A stretch of DNA of 64,000 bases from Oscillatoriales cyanobacterium (GCA_011390955.1 JAABRM010000004.1:62001-126000); one strand, 5' to 3'; positions 25,489 to 35,410 are shown, counted from the stretch's first letter. Numbers and translations are program-made. Notes: generated from the letters alone by a model not told the origin.

Positions 25489-26303
25489 ATTACTCCAGAT
25501 ACATTTAACCCTTTCCCCTGGGACAGTTTCAGGTCATACCAAATCCGGTTGTCAAAACCCGTTTATAAAGCAATCTGTCATTCCCGCCGATGGCGGCCTT
25601 CGCGGGGGTAAACTCCTGCGGGAATCCACAAGCGTTTTAGGGGATTATCGTAGAGGCGATTCGCTTTCTCGCTTGTAGGGGCGAGCAAGCGAATCGCCCG
25701 TACTAGAATAACCGGATTTGGTATGAATACCAAATTCAGAATATGTGATAATTAATGCTGATATTAAATCATCCTTAATGTTTAATTAAATATATGTAAT
25801 TAATTTAGCCTTGAATCTCGCTGGTTAGCATTATATATTACGGCGGATTCCAGGCAAAATCAGCCAGAAATAAGTAATTTCCACTATGCTGACGTTCGGT
25901 AAATATACGGGGTGCCTGTCCGCCACTCTGTCACAAAAATCAGGGATTTTGGCTATTGCTTTTGCGGGGACTCTGGGAATCTTTTTTAAAGATTTGGTAA
26001 AGACTATCGGATTTATACCAAAAAGTTCAGGCAAATATGTAAAAATTTTCAGTATATACTCGGACGTAATACCTCAGATTGCTTTCCGAGAATTTACGGA
26101 GTCCCCTAGGGATTTACACTGATGGATATTTCCCTACAAGGCTCGGGAGAGGAAAATCTCAATGAGGGCGATCGATTCAAGGAATGACAGTCTTTGGTCG
26201 CGGTTTAAAGCCAAAAGCCAGTAAAGATTTGCCAGTTAAAATTTTGAATAATCAACAAAAGTAATGCGGAAAACCGCAGCAGTTTTGCTCATCAAGGGTG
26301 ACA
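25489..26303. other. long spacer with repeat fragments
   Basis: Positions 25577-25640 are a degenerate relative of the 81-bp unit, with an insertion between its inverted arms (TCATTCCCGCC...GCGGGAATCC). At 25645-25710 AGGCGATTCGC and GCGAATCGCC form inverted arms around GTAGGGGCGAGCAAG. The rest is AT-rich. A plus-strand frame at 25886-26122 has no recognisable family and no good start, so I do not call it. Confidence 0.5.
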
Positions 26304-27617
26304 ATGAAAATGATTCAGGTTATGTGCAATCAATATACTCAAAATACTCACAATACTCAATATAATCAACTCTTACTTGAGGCGATCGCTCGACTTCGGT
26401 CAATCCAAGAACTGCCCGAATTATATGAGCAAACCGCCCATAGTTTAACGGCTGCTTTGGGGGTTAGCAAATGTTTAATTCTCGACCGACCATCGAGCCA
26501 GTTTTGTACAGTAGTTGCCGCAAGCGATCGCGAAGGGTCATCGGCATCAATGTTAGGACAAGAAACGATTAAATTTAATGAAATTTATGCCCAAAAAGCC
26601 CTAACCAGTCTTCATCCCATCACTCTGAAAAATCTGCCCAGCGATCGCCCATTTCCCGCCCAATCATTGATGATTATGGCCACTAGCTATCATCAAGAAC
26701 CGAATGCTTTAATTTATTTATATCAGTGCGATCGACCTCGGTCTTGGACTGAAGCTGAACTAGACTTTGTGGCACAGTTAGCCGCACAAGTGGGCTACTA
26801 TATCGCTCACTTGACCATGCAACAAGAGTTAGAAGCATCCCAAAAAAAAGTTAAACAAGCCACGAGTACGATCGAAAAATTTTTACAGAATATTAGTGAT
26901 AAATTGCGTAACCCAATGAACGCAATTATTGGCTCACTCACATTAGTTTTAGATGATGTGTTTGACGATCCAGAAGAACAGCGAGAATTTATCCAAGACG
27001 CCCATCGTTCCTCCTTGGAACTCCTGCATATTATTAATGATTTACTGCATTTTTCTAATCTGCGACATAATCAAATGTCCAAAGAATTGGGAAAACCTGT
27101 GAAGTTAAGTAAAATTCTCAAAGAGGTAGAACGACTAACCCAAGCCCGCGCCGAACATCAAAATTTATACTTAAATATCATTAAACCATCTAATTATGAC
27201 GATATTATTTTATCTGCCAATGAATCTCGATTATTACAAGTTTTCTTAAATGTCGTCGGCAACGGGATTAAATTCACTCACTCTGGGGGCGTCACCATTA
27301 CTTGTGAGGTGATTACCGAGCCAGCTATAGTGCATCATCAAGAATATCCTGGATGGGTAGAAATTCGCGTGAATGATACGGGAATTGGGGTTCCCAGTGA
27401 ATATCTGCCACGAGTTTTTGAGCCATTTTTTCAAGTTCACGATCCCCGGACAAGTCCTTATCCCGGTACAGGGTTAGGATTATCTATTTCTAAAAAATTG
27501 ATCGAACTGATGGGTGGGGAAGTGCATTTTTACAGTATGGGTGAAGGCTTGGGATCGACTACGATTTTTACCGTCCCACTGTATCAAACTCCCCTCAAAA
27601 TTTACCGGGCGGCATAG
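26304..27617 (+). CDS. GAF sensor histidine kinase-like protein lacking the phospho-acceptor His
   Basis: A 437-residue cytoplasmic protein: GAF domain (about 20-170), a short coiled coil, a HisKA-like dimerisation helix (about 185-250) and a HATPase domain (about 290-430). The ATP site is complete: NVVGNGIKFTHSG (N box), DTGIGVP (G1), FEPFFQV (F box) and GTGLGLSISKKLIELMGG (G2). The H box reads NISDKLRNPMNAIIG, with Asp at about residue 199 where kinases have His (usual SHELRTPLNAIIG). The codon is GAT 26898-26900. It therefore cannot autophosphorylate in the usual way and may be a pseudokinase or phosphatase. ATG 26304 has AAGGG upstream. No response regulator is adjacent. Confidence 0.9.
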   Translation: MKMIQVMCNQYTQNTHNTQYNQLLLEAIARLRSIQELPELYEQTAHSLTAALGVSKCLILDRPSSQFCTVVAASDREGSSASMLGQETIKFNEIYAQKALTSLHPITLKNLPSDRPFPAQSLMIMATSYHQEPNALIYLYQCDRPRSWTEAELDFVAQLAAQVGYYIAHLTMQQELEASQKKVKQATSTIEKFLQNISDKLRNPMNAIIGSLTLVLDDVFDDPEEQREFIQDAHRSSLELLHIINDLLHFSNLRHNQMSKELGKPVKLSKILKEVERLTQARAEHQNLYLNIIKPSNYDDIILSANESRLLQVFLNVVGNGIKFTHSGGVTITCEVITEPAIVHHQEYPGWVEIRVNDTGIGVPSEYLPRVFEPFFQVHDPRTSPYPGTGLGLSISKKLIELMGGEVHFYSMGEGLGSTTIFTVPLYQTPLKIYRAA

Positions 27618-27884
27618 TCGTAGCATTTACAAAAATTTAGGCGATAATAAGTATTTATATTGTAGGGTGGGCAGGCATTTCACCATCATATATGGTAGGG
27701 TGGGTAAAATATGCCTGCCCACCCGAAGAATGTTAGGGGCTGTTGGATTAATTTTTTATATCGCGTATTGGTGCGTTACGCTTCGCTAACACACCCTACG
27801 AATAGCTACGAATAGCGTTCATGCGTAAGTTCTGTTTTTGTAAAAAGTATCATGGCTAGGCACCGGCAATCAAGAATCTACGGA
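27618..27884. other. spacer with the second 92-bp repeat copy
   Basis: It contains the dispersed repeat copy listed separately and, at 27755-27805, TGCGTTACGC...ACACACCCTACG with a direct repeat AGCTACGAATAGC. No gene is supported. Confidence 0.5.
27651..27742. repeat. 92-bp dispersed repeat, copy 2
   Basis: Same ends as the copy at 10571-10662 (GTATTTATATTGTAGGGTGG to GAATGTTAGGGGCTG), same length, with a few substitutions in the middle. Inverted arms TAGGGTGGGCAGGCAT and ATGCCTGCCCACC can form a long stem around CATATATGGTAG. Confidence 0.8.
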
Positions 27885-30539
27885 CTAAAAACCATTGCCA
27901 ATTAAAATAAATGGCGACCAGTAGTAGGGATGCTTGATTTGAGCCTGATTATTTCCTGAGTTACTGTTATTAATTAGCGACAACTGTGCTTGGCGTAAGG
28001 CTTCAGCTTTGGTCACGTTTTCGGTGCTCAATTGATGGTAAAATTCAGTCATTAGCTGTTGCGTAGCGCGATCGTCTACACTCCACAAAGAGGCGATCGC
28101 AGCTTTGACTCCGGCTTTTTGCACCTGATAGCCAAAACCCAGAATTTCCTGACCATTGCCCAGGAATTCGCCCATCGCTGTTTGACAAGCACTTAAGACC
28201 ATTAATTGCACATTTGGCAGCGACCATGTTTCCAAGTCTCGTAAAGTAATCCGACTGCCATCTCCTAATAAAATAAATGACTCTTCCGGTTGACCATCGA
28301 TAAACGCGGCATGAGTGGCAAAATGGACGATGTTATATTGATTAAGCTGATTGGGCAGAGTTGTTTTTAGGTTAAAATTCTGGTTAAATAAGGTGGTAGT
28401 ATTGGGAATCAAACTGAGAATATTTGCCACTTCTTGACCGGCAAATTCCAGCCCAGATAAATTTAACTCCTGCCGTCCCACCTGAAACTGATAACTGCCT
28501 TGGGTAAATGCCGCCGCAAAAATTTGCATTTGGCTGATAGTTTGCGGTTGGAAGTTGGTTAAACTAGCCGCAGTAATGTTATTAATTCTAAATCTTTCAA
28601 TTAACCAGCGATCGCCATCATAGAGGGCAGCCAAAGGAATATAACGTAACTGACCATCTGGGGCATAAATAATCGTATCTGCTTTCAGTAAAGCCAGGTC
28701 ATTTTCTATAGGTTTAATCAGCCATTCATAGAGTTGTTTACCCGATTGATGGGCTACGTTAATTCGCCTTCTTTGGATCGGACTGGTTAAAGCCACCAGA
28801 AAATTTTTTACTCCCTGTTCTAGTTCTACTTGGGTGACGGGAACTGAACGATGAATTGGGGGATAATCCGGAATTACCAGGACTAATTCTAGGCGATCGC
28901 TCAATACCAGGGGATACAAAATTACCGCATTTTTTGATAGTTCCCCCAAACGCTGCTGTAAGCTGTTAAAATTTTTAATATCCAGACTTTCTCCCTGGGT
29001 GATAGTGTTGATTTGTGCCAGCCGATTCACCAAACCAGGACTTTGAATAAACTGATTAAACTGCTCAACAATTCGCTGGTCTTTCTGGACAAAATTAAAC
29101 AGTTCTTGTTCTTGGGGTAATAACTCAATTCCTTGAGCAGTTTCGGCATTGCCGGGAACATTTCGCAGATAGTTTTCTAGTTCTTGAATTTTTAGCAAAT
29201 CTAGAACTTGCTGGGCTTCTCTAATCCGGGTTTCTTGCAGTAAAACGTTTGCCAAAGTGCGGTAAGTTTTGCTAATAGTTTCCGTATAAGACCGCTGTTG
29301 TTCTAGGGAAAGTTCCTGTAAATTTTGGCGAATTTCTTCAGTGACATTCACCGCTTGTTTATAAAAAATAATCGCCAATTCGCGCTGATTTTCTTGCAGC
29401 AGCAAGTCCCCTAAATTGCTTAAAGTAATGCTAGAACTGCGGCGATCGCTAATTGCCTGATGAATCTTTAACGCCCCAAAATAATACTTTCTAGCTGCCT
29501 GAAAATCTCCCAAATTTTTATAAGTGCTGCCTAAACTATCTAGGGTGCGGGCTTCACTTGCTTGATTGCCAATTGCTTGGTAAATATTTAGGGCTTGATG
29601 CAGCAGTTCTAGGGCTTGGGCAGATTCGCCCATATCATTATAAACTGAACCAAGATTATTTAAACTTTGACCAATTCCAGCTTGGTCGCTCATTTCCTGC
29701 CGCAGGGCTAAAGCTTGTTGATAAAAGTCTATGGCTGGTTGATACTTACCTTGGAAATAATAGAGTAAGCCAATATTATTCAAAGTTTCACTTTGACCCA
29801 GGCGATCGCTCATTTGTTGCCGCATAGCTAAAGTTTTTTGGTAAAACTCTAAGGCTAAGTCATATTCACCTAAATGGTGATGAATTAATCCGATATTATT
29901 CAACAGGGCGGCAACTTCGTTCGGTTGTTCTAGGGCTTGAAAATTGGCCAATGCTTGTTGATAGTAATTCAGGGCTTGACCATATTTTCCTTGGTATTGG
30001 TACAGGGACGCAATATTATTTAGCGTCCGACTTATTCCTAAGCGATCGCCTAATTTTTCCCGAATCGCGATCGCTTCTTGAAAAACTGCTATCGCTGCAT
30101 CATATTGCCCCATTTGAAAATAAATTCCCCCAATACTGTTCAGACTACTGCCAACTCCCGATCGATCTCCAATACTTTGGCGAATGTTTAAAGATTGTTG
30201 ATAAAAATTAAACGCTTCCTGATAGTTCGCTAGTTTATTATAGACCCCCGCAATTCTATGCAAAGTGGCCGCTTCTCCAGCTAAATCGCCAATTTGTCGC
30301 CGCAATTTTAACACTTCTTGATAAATTTCCAACGCTTCTGAATAGCGGCGATTCCGATACGCATCTAATCCCGTTTGTTCTAGGCGATCGATTGAGTCTG
30401 CTTCCGGTATTTCGGCTGATTTTAACTGGGTAACAGCCCCAGGGTTTTTTGGCATATTTTCTATAGCAAATAATGGTGTATGCCACCAAGAAAAAACCAC
30501 AGGCAACAGGCAACTAACAACCGGCAAGAAACGTTTCAT
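27885..30539 (-). CDS. TPR-CHAT caspase-like protein
   Basis: An 884-residue protein with an N-terminal Sec-type signal or anchor (MKRFLPVVSCLLPVVF), about eight tetratricopeptide repeats (roughly 45-420, many with the ALEIYQEVLKL or ALNYYQQALANF pattern), a coiled linker and a C-terminal CHAT domain (about 590-884). The caspase-like dyad is present: His743 in HFATHAAF and Cys785 in LSACQTAMG. CHAT proteins are cysteine peptidases, and TPR-CHAT proteins in cyanobacteria are abundant and mostly of unknown target; in Craspase/gRAMP systems a TPR-CHAT peptidase acts in defence. No CRISPR genes are near. A smaller TPR protein lies 235 bp upstream in the same direction. Confidence 0.92.
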   Translation of the reverse strand: MKRFLPVVSCLLPVVFSWWHTPLFAIENMPKNPGAVTQLKSAEIPEADSIDRLEQTGLDAYRNRRYSEALEIYQEVLKLRRQIGDLAGEAATLHRIAGVYNKLANYQEAFNFYQQSLNIRQSIGDRSGVGSSLNSIGGIYFQMGQYDAAIAVFQEAIAIREKLGDRLGISRTLNNIASLYQYQGKYGQALNYYQQALANFQALEQPNEVAALLNNIGLIHHHLGEYDLALEFYQKTLAMRQQMSDRLGQSETLNNIGLLYYFQGKYQPAIDFYQQALALRQEMSDQAGIGQSLNNLGSVYNDMGESAQALELLHQALNIYQAIGNQASEARTLDSLGSTYKNLGDFQAARKYYFGALKIHQAISDRRSSSITLSNLGDLLLQENQRELAIIFYKQAVNVTEEIRQNLQELSLEQQRSYTETISKTYRTLANVLLQETRIREAQQVLDLLKIQELENYLRNVPGNAETAQGIELLPQEQELFNFVQKDQRIVEQFNQFIQSPGLVNRLAQINTITQGESLDIKNFNSLQQRLGELSKNAVILYPLVLSDRLELVLVIPDYPPIHRSVPVTQVELEQGVKNFLVALTSPIQRRRINVAHQSGKQLYEWLIKPIENDLALLKADTIIYAPDGQLRYIPLAALYDGDRWLIERFRINNITAASLTNFQPQTISQMQIFAAAFTQGSYQFQVGRQELNLSGLEFAGQEVANILSLIPNTTTLFNQNFNLKTTLPNQLNQYNIVHFATHAAFIDGQPEESFILLGDGSRITLRDLETWSLPNVQLMVLSACQTAMGEFLGNGQEILGFGYQVQKAGVKAAIASLWSVDDRATQQLMTEFYHQLSTENVTKAEALRQAQLSLINNSNSGNNQAQIKHPYYWSPFILIGNGF

Positions 30540-30774
30540 TTTATCCTCACAACTGTGCTAATTTAAGTTTGCTTAGGAGCAGAGGAGCAGAGGAGCAGAG
30601 GAGCGGGGGAGCGGAGGAGCAGAGGAGAAAAACATCTCCCCCACACCCTACACCCCAATTAACAAACAACCAACAACATGCATAATCCCTACCCAACAAC
30701 CAACAACCAACAACAACCAACCAACAACCAACAACAACCAACAACCAACAAACAACAACCAACAACAAATAACC
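30540..30774. repeat. short tandem repeats between the TPR genes
   Basis: At 30575-30630 the unit GGAGCAGA repeats, and at 30660-30770 the sequence is mostly CAACCAA/CAACAAC heptamers. The tract lies between two same-strand TPR genes. A short open frame on the minus strand (30547-30768) translates the repeat into LLVVVCWLL-type peptides and is an artefact. Confidence 0.85.
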
Positions 30775-31356
30775 TTAATTAATCATTGGTTTTTCTGGAG
30801 GAATAACGTTTTCTTCGGCATCTTCATCAAATAACATGATGGCCGCCCCTTCCGTGCTTTCTTTTAAGCAATCAATTGGTTCATCATCGGGCTGCCAAAG
30901 TTCGGCGCCGAATTCCGTATTGCAGTAAACTTCATATTCCGCATTAAAAGTCGCTTTATTACTAATTTTATCCGCAATCTGTAAAACCTCCCAATAGGTG
31001 TCTAAAGCTTCTTCTTTCCTGCCCAATTTTTCATAAACCCTCCCTAGATTAAATAGCAGATATCCTTCGCCTCGGACATCGCGATTTTTTTGATAGATTA
31101 GCAACGCTTGTTCAAACGCCGCTAACGCCTCCGACCAGGCTTCATTTTGATAATGTGCGATTCCTTCTCGATTTAACCTAATAGCGGTTTCGGCTTCAGT
31201 CTCGCTGTTTGACTGAGCAATTGCTGGCGGAATCGCCCATTCATTGATCCCGCGATCGCCGGACAATAAATTAAGGTGATGTACAGTCAATCCCACAAGA
31301 TTAACCGCCAGCAAGGTACTAAAAATTGCGATCGACTTAGAGATAGGCATCATCAC
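30775..31356 (-). CDS. small TPR protein, membrane-anchored or exported
   Basis: A 193-residue protein with an N-terminal hydrophobic stretch (about 8-28; SIAIFSTLLAVNLVGLTV) consistent with a signal peptide or anchor, and two to three TPR units (about 60-130; NREGIAHYQNEAWSEALAAF and YLLFNLGRVYEKLGR). The C-terminus is acidic. It is upstream of the TPR-CHAT gene on the same strand but separated by a repeat tract, so an operon is possible but not certain. Likely a periplasmic or membrane-side adaptor; role unknown. Confidence 0.8.
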   Translation of the reverse strand: MMMPISKSIAIFSTLLAVNLVGLTVHHLNLLSGDRGINEWAIPPAIAQSNSETEAETAIRLNREGIAHYQNEAWSEALAAFEQALLIYQKNRDVRGEGYLLFNLGRVYEKLGRKEEALDTYWEVLQIADKISNKATFNAEYEVYCNTEFGAELWQPDDEPIDCLKESTEGAAIMLFDEDAEENVIPPEKPMIN

Positions 31357-31718
31357 AGCCTCCTAAATTCCCAAGAAATATGCTCCTACTTTTAATTGTA
31401 TCCCCAGAATCAAAAAATATCATCAACGAACAGATAGCGAGAACATCAAGAACATCAGGATAAATCCGCAGATTCCCTATAATGCGATCGCTAAAGTTCT
31501 ATCTTTTAGGCAATTTTAGGCAAGCTTATGTCCAAAACGATCGGCAAAGCTTTGTCGGAGATAAATCGCGAGATTTCAGAAGTTTATTAAGGTTAATGGG
31601 CTAACCTGTTAGGGCAGGCATGGGAGCGCTGCCCCTACCATCGGTGGTCAACCCCCTGCCGATCGCCGCCACTTACTGTAAACTTATGTAAAGTTACTCT
31701 CAGAATTCATCAATCAAT
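31357..31718. other. divergent promoter spacer
   Basis: Between divergently transcribed TPR and peroxiredoxin genes. A hairpin-like element, GGGCAGGCATGGGAGCGCTGCCC, is at about 31613-31637, derived from the same TAGGGGCAG family as elsewhere. The sequence just before 31719 should hold the peroxiredoxin promoter. No gene seen. Confidence 0.4.
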
Positions 31719-32276
31719 ATGCTCTCATATCGCAAAATACTCACCACCTTGCTGGTCAGTTGCCTTACCCTGATGCTGTGGTTAAACTTTGTCCCTGCGG
31801 CGGCGGCTCTCGGTGGACTACAACCCACCATTGGCGAACCGGCGCCCGCATTCACCCTACCCACGAATAGCGGCGATGGCAAAATTTCTCTCCGGGACTA
31901 TCGGGGTCAGTGGTTAGTGGTCTATTTTTACCCCAAAGATTTCACCTCTGGCTGCACTCTTGAAGCCCGAAAGTTTCAGCAAGACTTACCGAAATATATC
32001 GAAAAAAATACCCAAATTTTGGGGATTAGCGCCGATGATATAGACTCTCATGCGAAATTTTGCGATGCGGAAGGTTTAAAATTTCCGTTGTTAGCAGATA
32101 CCGATGGGGCAGTTAGTAAAGCTTACGGTTCTTGGTTGTCCCCTTATTCTTTACGTCACACTTATATTATTGACCCCAATGGCATTTTGCAGGAGAAATT
32201 TTTAGGGGTCAGACCGCCGATTCATAGCCAAGAAGTGCTGGCTCGTTTGGATGAGTTACAAGGAAGTGCTTCTTAG
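31719..32276 (+). CDS. exported PrxQ/Bcp-type peroxiredoxin
   Basis: A 185-residue peroxiredoxin with a Sec signal peptide (about 1-32; hydrophobic core LLVSCLTLMLWL, cleavage near VPAAAA). The catalytic site is PKDFTSGCTLEARKF (about 80-94). The usual PrxQ resolving Cys, five residues after the peroxidatic one, is replaced by Arg, so the enzyme looks like a 1-Cys or distant-Cys form; another Cys lies in HAKFCDAEGL. The rest (ILGISADD, LRHTYIIDPNG) is normal. It would reduce hydroperoxides in the periplasm or thylakoid lumen. It is monocistronic; no terminator is evident. Confidence 0.92.
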   Translation: MLSYRKILTTLLVSCLTLMLWLNFVPAAAALGGLQPTIGEPAPAFTLPTNSGDGKISLRDYRGQWLVVYFYPKDFTSGCTLEARKFQQDLPKYIEKNTQILGISADDIDSHAKFCDAEGLKFPLLADTDGAVSKAYGSWLSPYSLRHTYIIDPNGILQEKFLGVRPPIHSQEVLARLDELQGSAS

Positions 32277-32518
32277 GGAGAATCTTATCCCATTTTCAAT
32301 TAAAAGTGCCTAGGGTCGGTAGGGTGCGTTAGCGGTTCAGCAAACCCGGCGAAAGTCAAGTAAATTATCTGACCGCGTAACGCACCGATTTTTATAGTTA
32401 AAATGGTGCGTCTAGGCGGACAGATAAATTAACTCTGGGGAATCAAATATTATCGCCGCCTTTAGCTTTCGCCATGCCCGTAGGGCTATACACACCCTAC
32501 AACTACCAGACTACACCA

Positions 32519-33907
32519 TTAAAAATCAATAGTCATCGGCGCACGGGGGAAAGGAATTACATCCCGAATATTTTGCATCCCGGTCATAAATTGCACCAGA
32601 CGCTCAAATCCTAAACCAAAACCAGCGTGTTCTACAGTTCCATAACGGCGTAAATCTAAATACCACCAATAGTCATCTAATGCTAGTCCTTGCTTTTGAA
32701 TTCGGGACTCTAAAACATCCAGCCGTTCTTCTCTTTGGGAACCGCCGATAATTTCGCCAATTTTCGGGGCTAAAATATCCATCGCCGCTACGGTTTTATT
32801 GTCATCATTTAACCGCATATAAAACGCTTTGATTCCTACGGGATAATCTGTGACGATCGCGGGCTTTTTAAACAGTTCTTCCGCTAAGTAGCGCTCGTGT
32901 TCCGATTGTAAATCTAAACCCCATTTTACCGGAAATTCAAAAGTTTTCGAGGCTTTTTCCAGGAGAGAAACTGCTTCGGTGTAGGTAATCCGTTCGAATT
33001 GGTTATTGATAATATTATCAGCGGTGGCTAATACGGTATTATCAATGCGTTGATTGAAAAATTCCATGTCGTCCGGGCAAGTTTCTAGGACGAATTTGAA
33101 AATATATTTTAAGAACGCTTCGGCTAAATCCATGTCCCCTTTCAGGTTACAAAAAGCCATTTCCGGTTCCACCATCCAAAATTCCGCTAGGTGGCGAGAA
33201 GTGTTGGAATTTTCCGCCCGAAAAGTTGGCCCAAAAGTGTAGACATTGCTAAAAGCCATCGCCATGACTTCCGCTTCTAACTGTCCGCTGACCGTGAGAA
33301 ATGCCGGTTTGCCAAAGAAGTCTTGACTATAGTCAATGTCTTGGGATTTGGTGCGCGGGGGTTCTTTGAGGTTAAAGTTGGTCGCGGCAAACATTTCCCC
33401 CGCCCCTTCGCAGTCACTTGCGGTGAGGATAGGAGTATGAACCCAGAGAAAACCCCGTTCTTGGAAGAATTGATGAATGGCGTTAGCGGCAGCGTTGCGG
33501 ACTCGGAACACGGCCCCAAAGGTGTTGGTGCGCGATCGCAGATGGCTAATCGTCCGCAAGAACTCAAAAGAGTGCCGTTTCTTTTGCAGGGGATAGGTTT
33601 CTGGATCCGACTCTCCCAACAGTTCGCAGGTTGACGCTTTCAGTTCAATGCGCTGTCCTTTAGCGGGGGATGCCACTAATACCCCGGTTAATTCTACGGA
33701 AGCCCCAGTATTTAAGCCTTTGACTACTTCCTGGTAGTTGGACATCTCAGGACTGAGGACAACTTGCAAATTGCCCATAGAGGAACCGTCGTTAATCTCT
33801 AAAAAGGCAAAATCTTTTAATTCTCGTTTGGTGCGAACCCACCCTTGAACCGTCAAAGCGTCATCAGGTTCGCCACTGCGTAAAATTTCAGCAATCCGTT
33901 TAGTCAT
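32519..33907 (-). CDS. asnS: asparaginyl-tRNA synthetase
   Basis: A 462-residue class II aminoacyl-tRNA synthetase that charges tRNA-Asn. It has an N-terminal anticodon-binding OB-fold ([19 protein letters not shown], about 20-38), motif 2 with [20 protein letters not shown] (about 220-239), and motif 3 near the end, [12 protein letters not shown]. The C-terminus is RAPMTIDF. The frame is open to 34018, but ATG 33907 ([12 protein letters not shown]) is the standard start. It lies 41 bp after the small coiled-coil gene on the same strand, so it may be co-transcribed with it. Confidence 0.97.
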   Translation of the reverse strand: MTKRIAEILRSGEPDDALTVQGWVRTKRELKDFAFLEINDGSSMGNLQVVLSPEMSNYQEVVKGLNTGASVELTGVLVASPAKGQRIELKASTCELLGESDPETYPLQKKRHSFEFLRTISHLRSRTNTFGAVFRVRNAAANAIHQFFQERGFLWVHTPILTASDCEGAGEMFAATNFNLKEPPRTKSQDIDYSQDFFGKPAFLTVSGQLEAEVMAMAFSNVYTFGPTFRAENSNTSRHLAEFWMVEPEMAFCNLKGDMDLAEAFLKYIFKFVLETCPDDMEFFNQRIDNTVLATADNIINNQFERITYTEAVSLLEKASKTFEFPVKWGLDLQSEHERYLAEELFKKPAIVTDYPVGIKAFYMRLNDDNKTVAAMDILAPKIGEIIGGSQREERLDVLESRIQKQGLALDDYWWYLDLRRYGTVEHAGFGLGFERLVQFMTGMQNIRDVIPFPRAPMTIDF

Positions 33908-33948
33908 TTTTTTTCGCGGTATTTGAGAGGTTATCAATAAAAATCCGG

Positions 33949-34368
33949 TCAACCAGCACAAGATTTTAAGATCCAGCCTATAATAAGGCCCAACCCGCCA
34001 AACCGGATCGCTTGCCAAAAAGGTTCTTTTAAACTGGATAAGCTAAAAAGTTGACTTTCTAAGTTGAGTTCAATGGTGTCGAGTTGTTCCTGGATATGTC
34101 GCAGTTCGTCGCGCAGGGGTTGACGACGCGATCGCTCATAACTGGGAGTACGGCGTAATTCTTTTTTTAACTCTGCCGCTCGTTCCCTGAGTTGTGCTTG
34201 CAGGACTTGATTTGGCTCGATTTCGCTATAGCGTTGCTTTAAATCACTCAGAGATTTTTCGACTTCTTGCAAGGCTGTGGCAAAATCCAAGTCATCATCA
34301 GACTGTTGAGTGCTTTCTGGGGTGGGGGTGGGTTCGTTGGGGGTGGGAGTGGGCGATGTCATCGGCAA
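33949..34368 (-). CDS. coiled-coil protein with C-terminal membrane anchor
   Basis: A 139-residue protein with a Pro/Thr-rich N-terminus ([12 protein letters not shown]), a long charged coiled coil (about 25-110; [16 protein letters not shown] and [19 protein letters not shown]) and one C-terminal hydrophobic segment ([15 protein letters not shown], about 122-136). It looks like a tail-anchored cyanobacterial protein of unknown role. The stop is 41 bp from the asnS start, so the two may share a message. The Pro/Thr stretch is coded by a tandem GGGGTGG-type repeat. Confidence 0.7.
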   Translation of the reverse strand: MPMTSPTPTPNEPTPTPESTQQSDDDLDFATALQEVEKSLSDLKQRYSEIEPNQVLQAQLRERAAELKKELRRTPSYERSRRQPLRDELRHIQEQLDTIELNLESQLFSLSSLKEPFWQAIRFGGLGLIIGWILKSCAG

Positions 34369-34423
34369 ACCTAAAATATCTGTAGAGTAAAAATATTGTT
34401 GTATTAACTGCTGGATTTATTTT

Positions 34424-34747
34424 ATGGCCACAATGCCGAACAATCCCTTATTTGCCATCTCCGCGAATTTACAAAGTCCCACCTCTGCCAAATTGCAGGA
34501 TGTCAGCACCTTAGAATTGGCTCAAGCTTTGGCGGAACGCTTGAGTATTACCGATCTGAATTGGCATAAAAACAAATCTAACCGTAATGCCCGATCGCTG
34601 GAACAAACTGCGGTTGCTCTAGTCTTCTTGTTAAAAAATAATCCCGAAGCAGCCCTGGCGCATTTACAACAAGCAACAGGGTGGTTAGATCGGTCAATTT
34701 CGGCGCCTCCTTGTCCCACTCATGGCGATCGCCGTCAGTCCAAATAA
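34424..34747 (+). CDS. conserved cyanobacterial small protein (DUF6439-like)
   Basis: A 107-residue soluble protein with an all-helical pattern: VSTLELAQALAERLSITDL (about 28-46), RNARSLEQTAVALVFLLKN (about 54-72) and EAALAHLQQATGWLDRSI. It looks like the small cyanobacterial family often annotated as DUF6439, but I can only judge by general pattern. A later Met (34433) is an alternative start. It is divergent from the coiled-coil gene. Role unknown. Confidence 0.65.
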   Translation: MATMPNNPLFAISANLQSPTSAKLQDVSTLELAQALAERLSITDLNWHKNKSNRNARSLEQTAVALVFLLKNNPEAALAHLQQATGWLDRSISAPPCPTHGDRRQSK

Positions 34748-34957
34748 GTCAATAGAAACCAACTTCGATCGATTTAAAAGATGATTCCTTGGTTGACTGG
34801 TGAAGATTAGATAATTAACCACTATTCTGTAAGCATTCAGTGGGTAGCCAAAGCGCGATCGGCCAGGGTGAAAACCTATCAATCGCTGAAAAGCGCTGCT
34901 CTCTGAACGCTTACCGCCATCATCAATAATTCACGGTTTACCGTGAGGGAGCAAAGC

Positions 34958-35410
34958 TTAATGCAATATTGGGCTACGAGAATAGTGATTCACAACCTTA
35001 CATAGACTTAATTCTCTCAGGTTATTATTCCAATGAACTTTATCGAAAATCTGGTGTAAAATAAACAATCCTCTGCCGCATTCATCTTCCTCGTGGGGAA
35101 ATTCTTCGTTAGTTTCATTGGCATAAGCGGAATTGGGGCAATAAAAACCATTTCCTCGATCGGAAATGATCCACCAATACTCATCACGAACTACTGAAAA
35201 ACGAATTTCAACTGTTTTACTTGGGTCTAGGTTATTGCCATGTTTAGCTGCATTCACTAAAGCTTCTTGTAGTCCCAGTCTAATTTCTGCTTGCCATTGA
35301 CTGGGAATTTCTGCCAATAGCAAATCTAAAATTGGACAGAGATATAGCGTGGAGGCAAAGCTAATTTTGTTCCAGCTACGTCCTTTGATCCGAGGTGATA
35401 TAGCAATCAC
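34958..35410 (-). CDS. anti-sigma factor-type ATPase (RsbW-like)
   Basis: A 150-residue single-domain GHKL protein. It has the N box EALVNAAKHGNN (about 49-60) and the G1 box SDRGNGF (about 82-88), and GRGLFILHQIF (about 113-123) stands for the lid/G2 region. No HisKA domain is present. Proteins of this form are Ser/Thr kinases that phosphorylate an anti-anti-sigma partner (RsbW/SpoIIAB type) in partner-switching networks. No STAS partner or PP2C phosphatase gene is adjacent, so its target is unknown. Next to it is a long gene-free region. Confidence 0.88.
   Translation of the reverse strand: MIAISPRIKGRSWNKISFASTLYLCPILDLLLAEIPSQWQAEIRLGLQEALVNAAKHGNNLDPSKTVEIRFSVVRDEYWWIISDRGNGFYCPNSAYANETNEEFPHEEDECGRGLFILHQIFDKVHWNNNLRELSLCKVVNHYSRSPILH

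Noticed and set aside
25886-26122. 78-codon plus-strand frame
   Set aside because: No family and no clear ribosome site; lies in an AT-rich spacer with a similar frame on the other strand.
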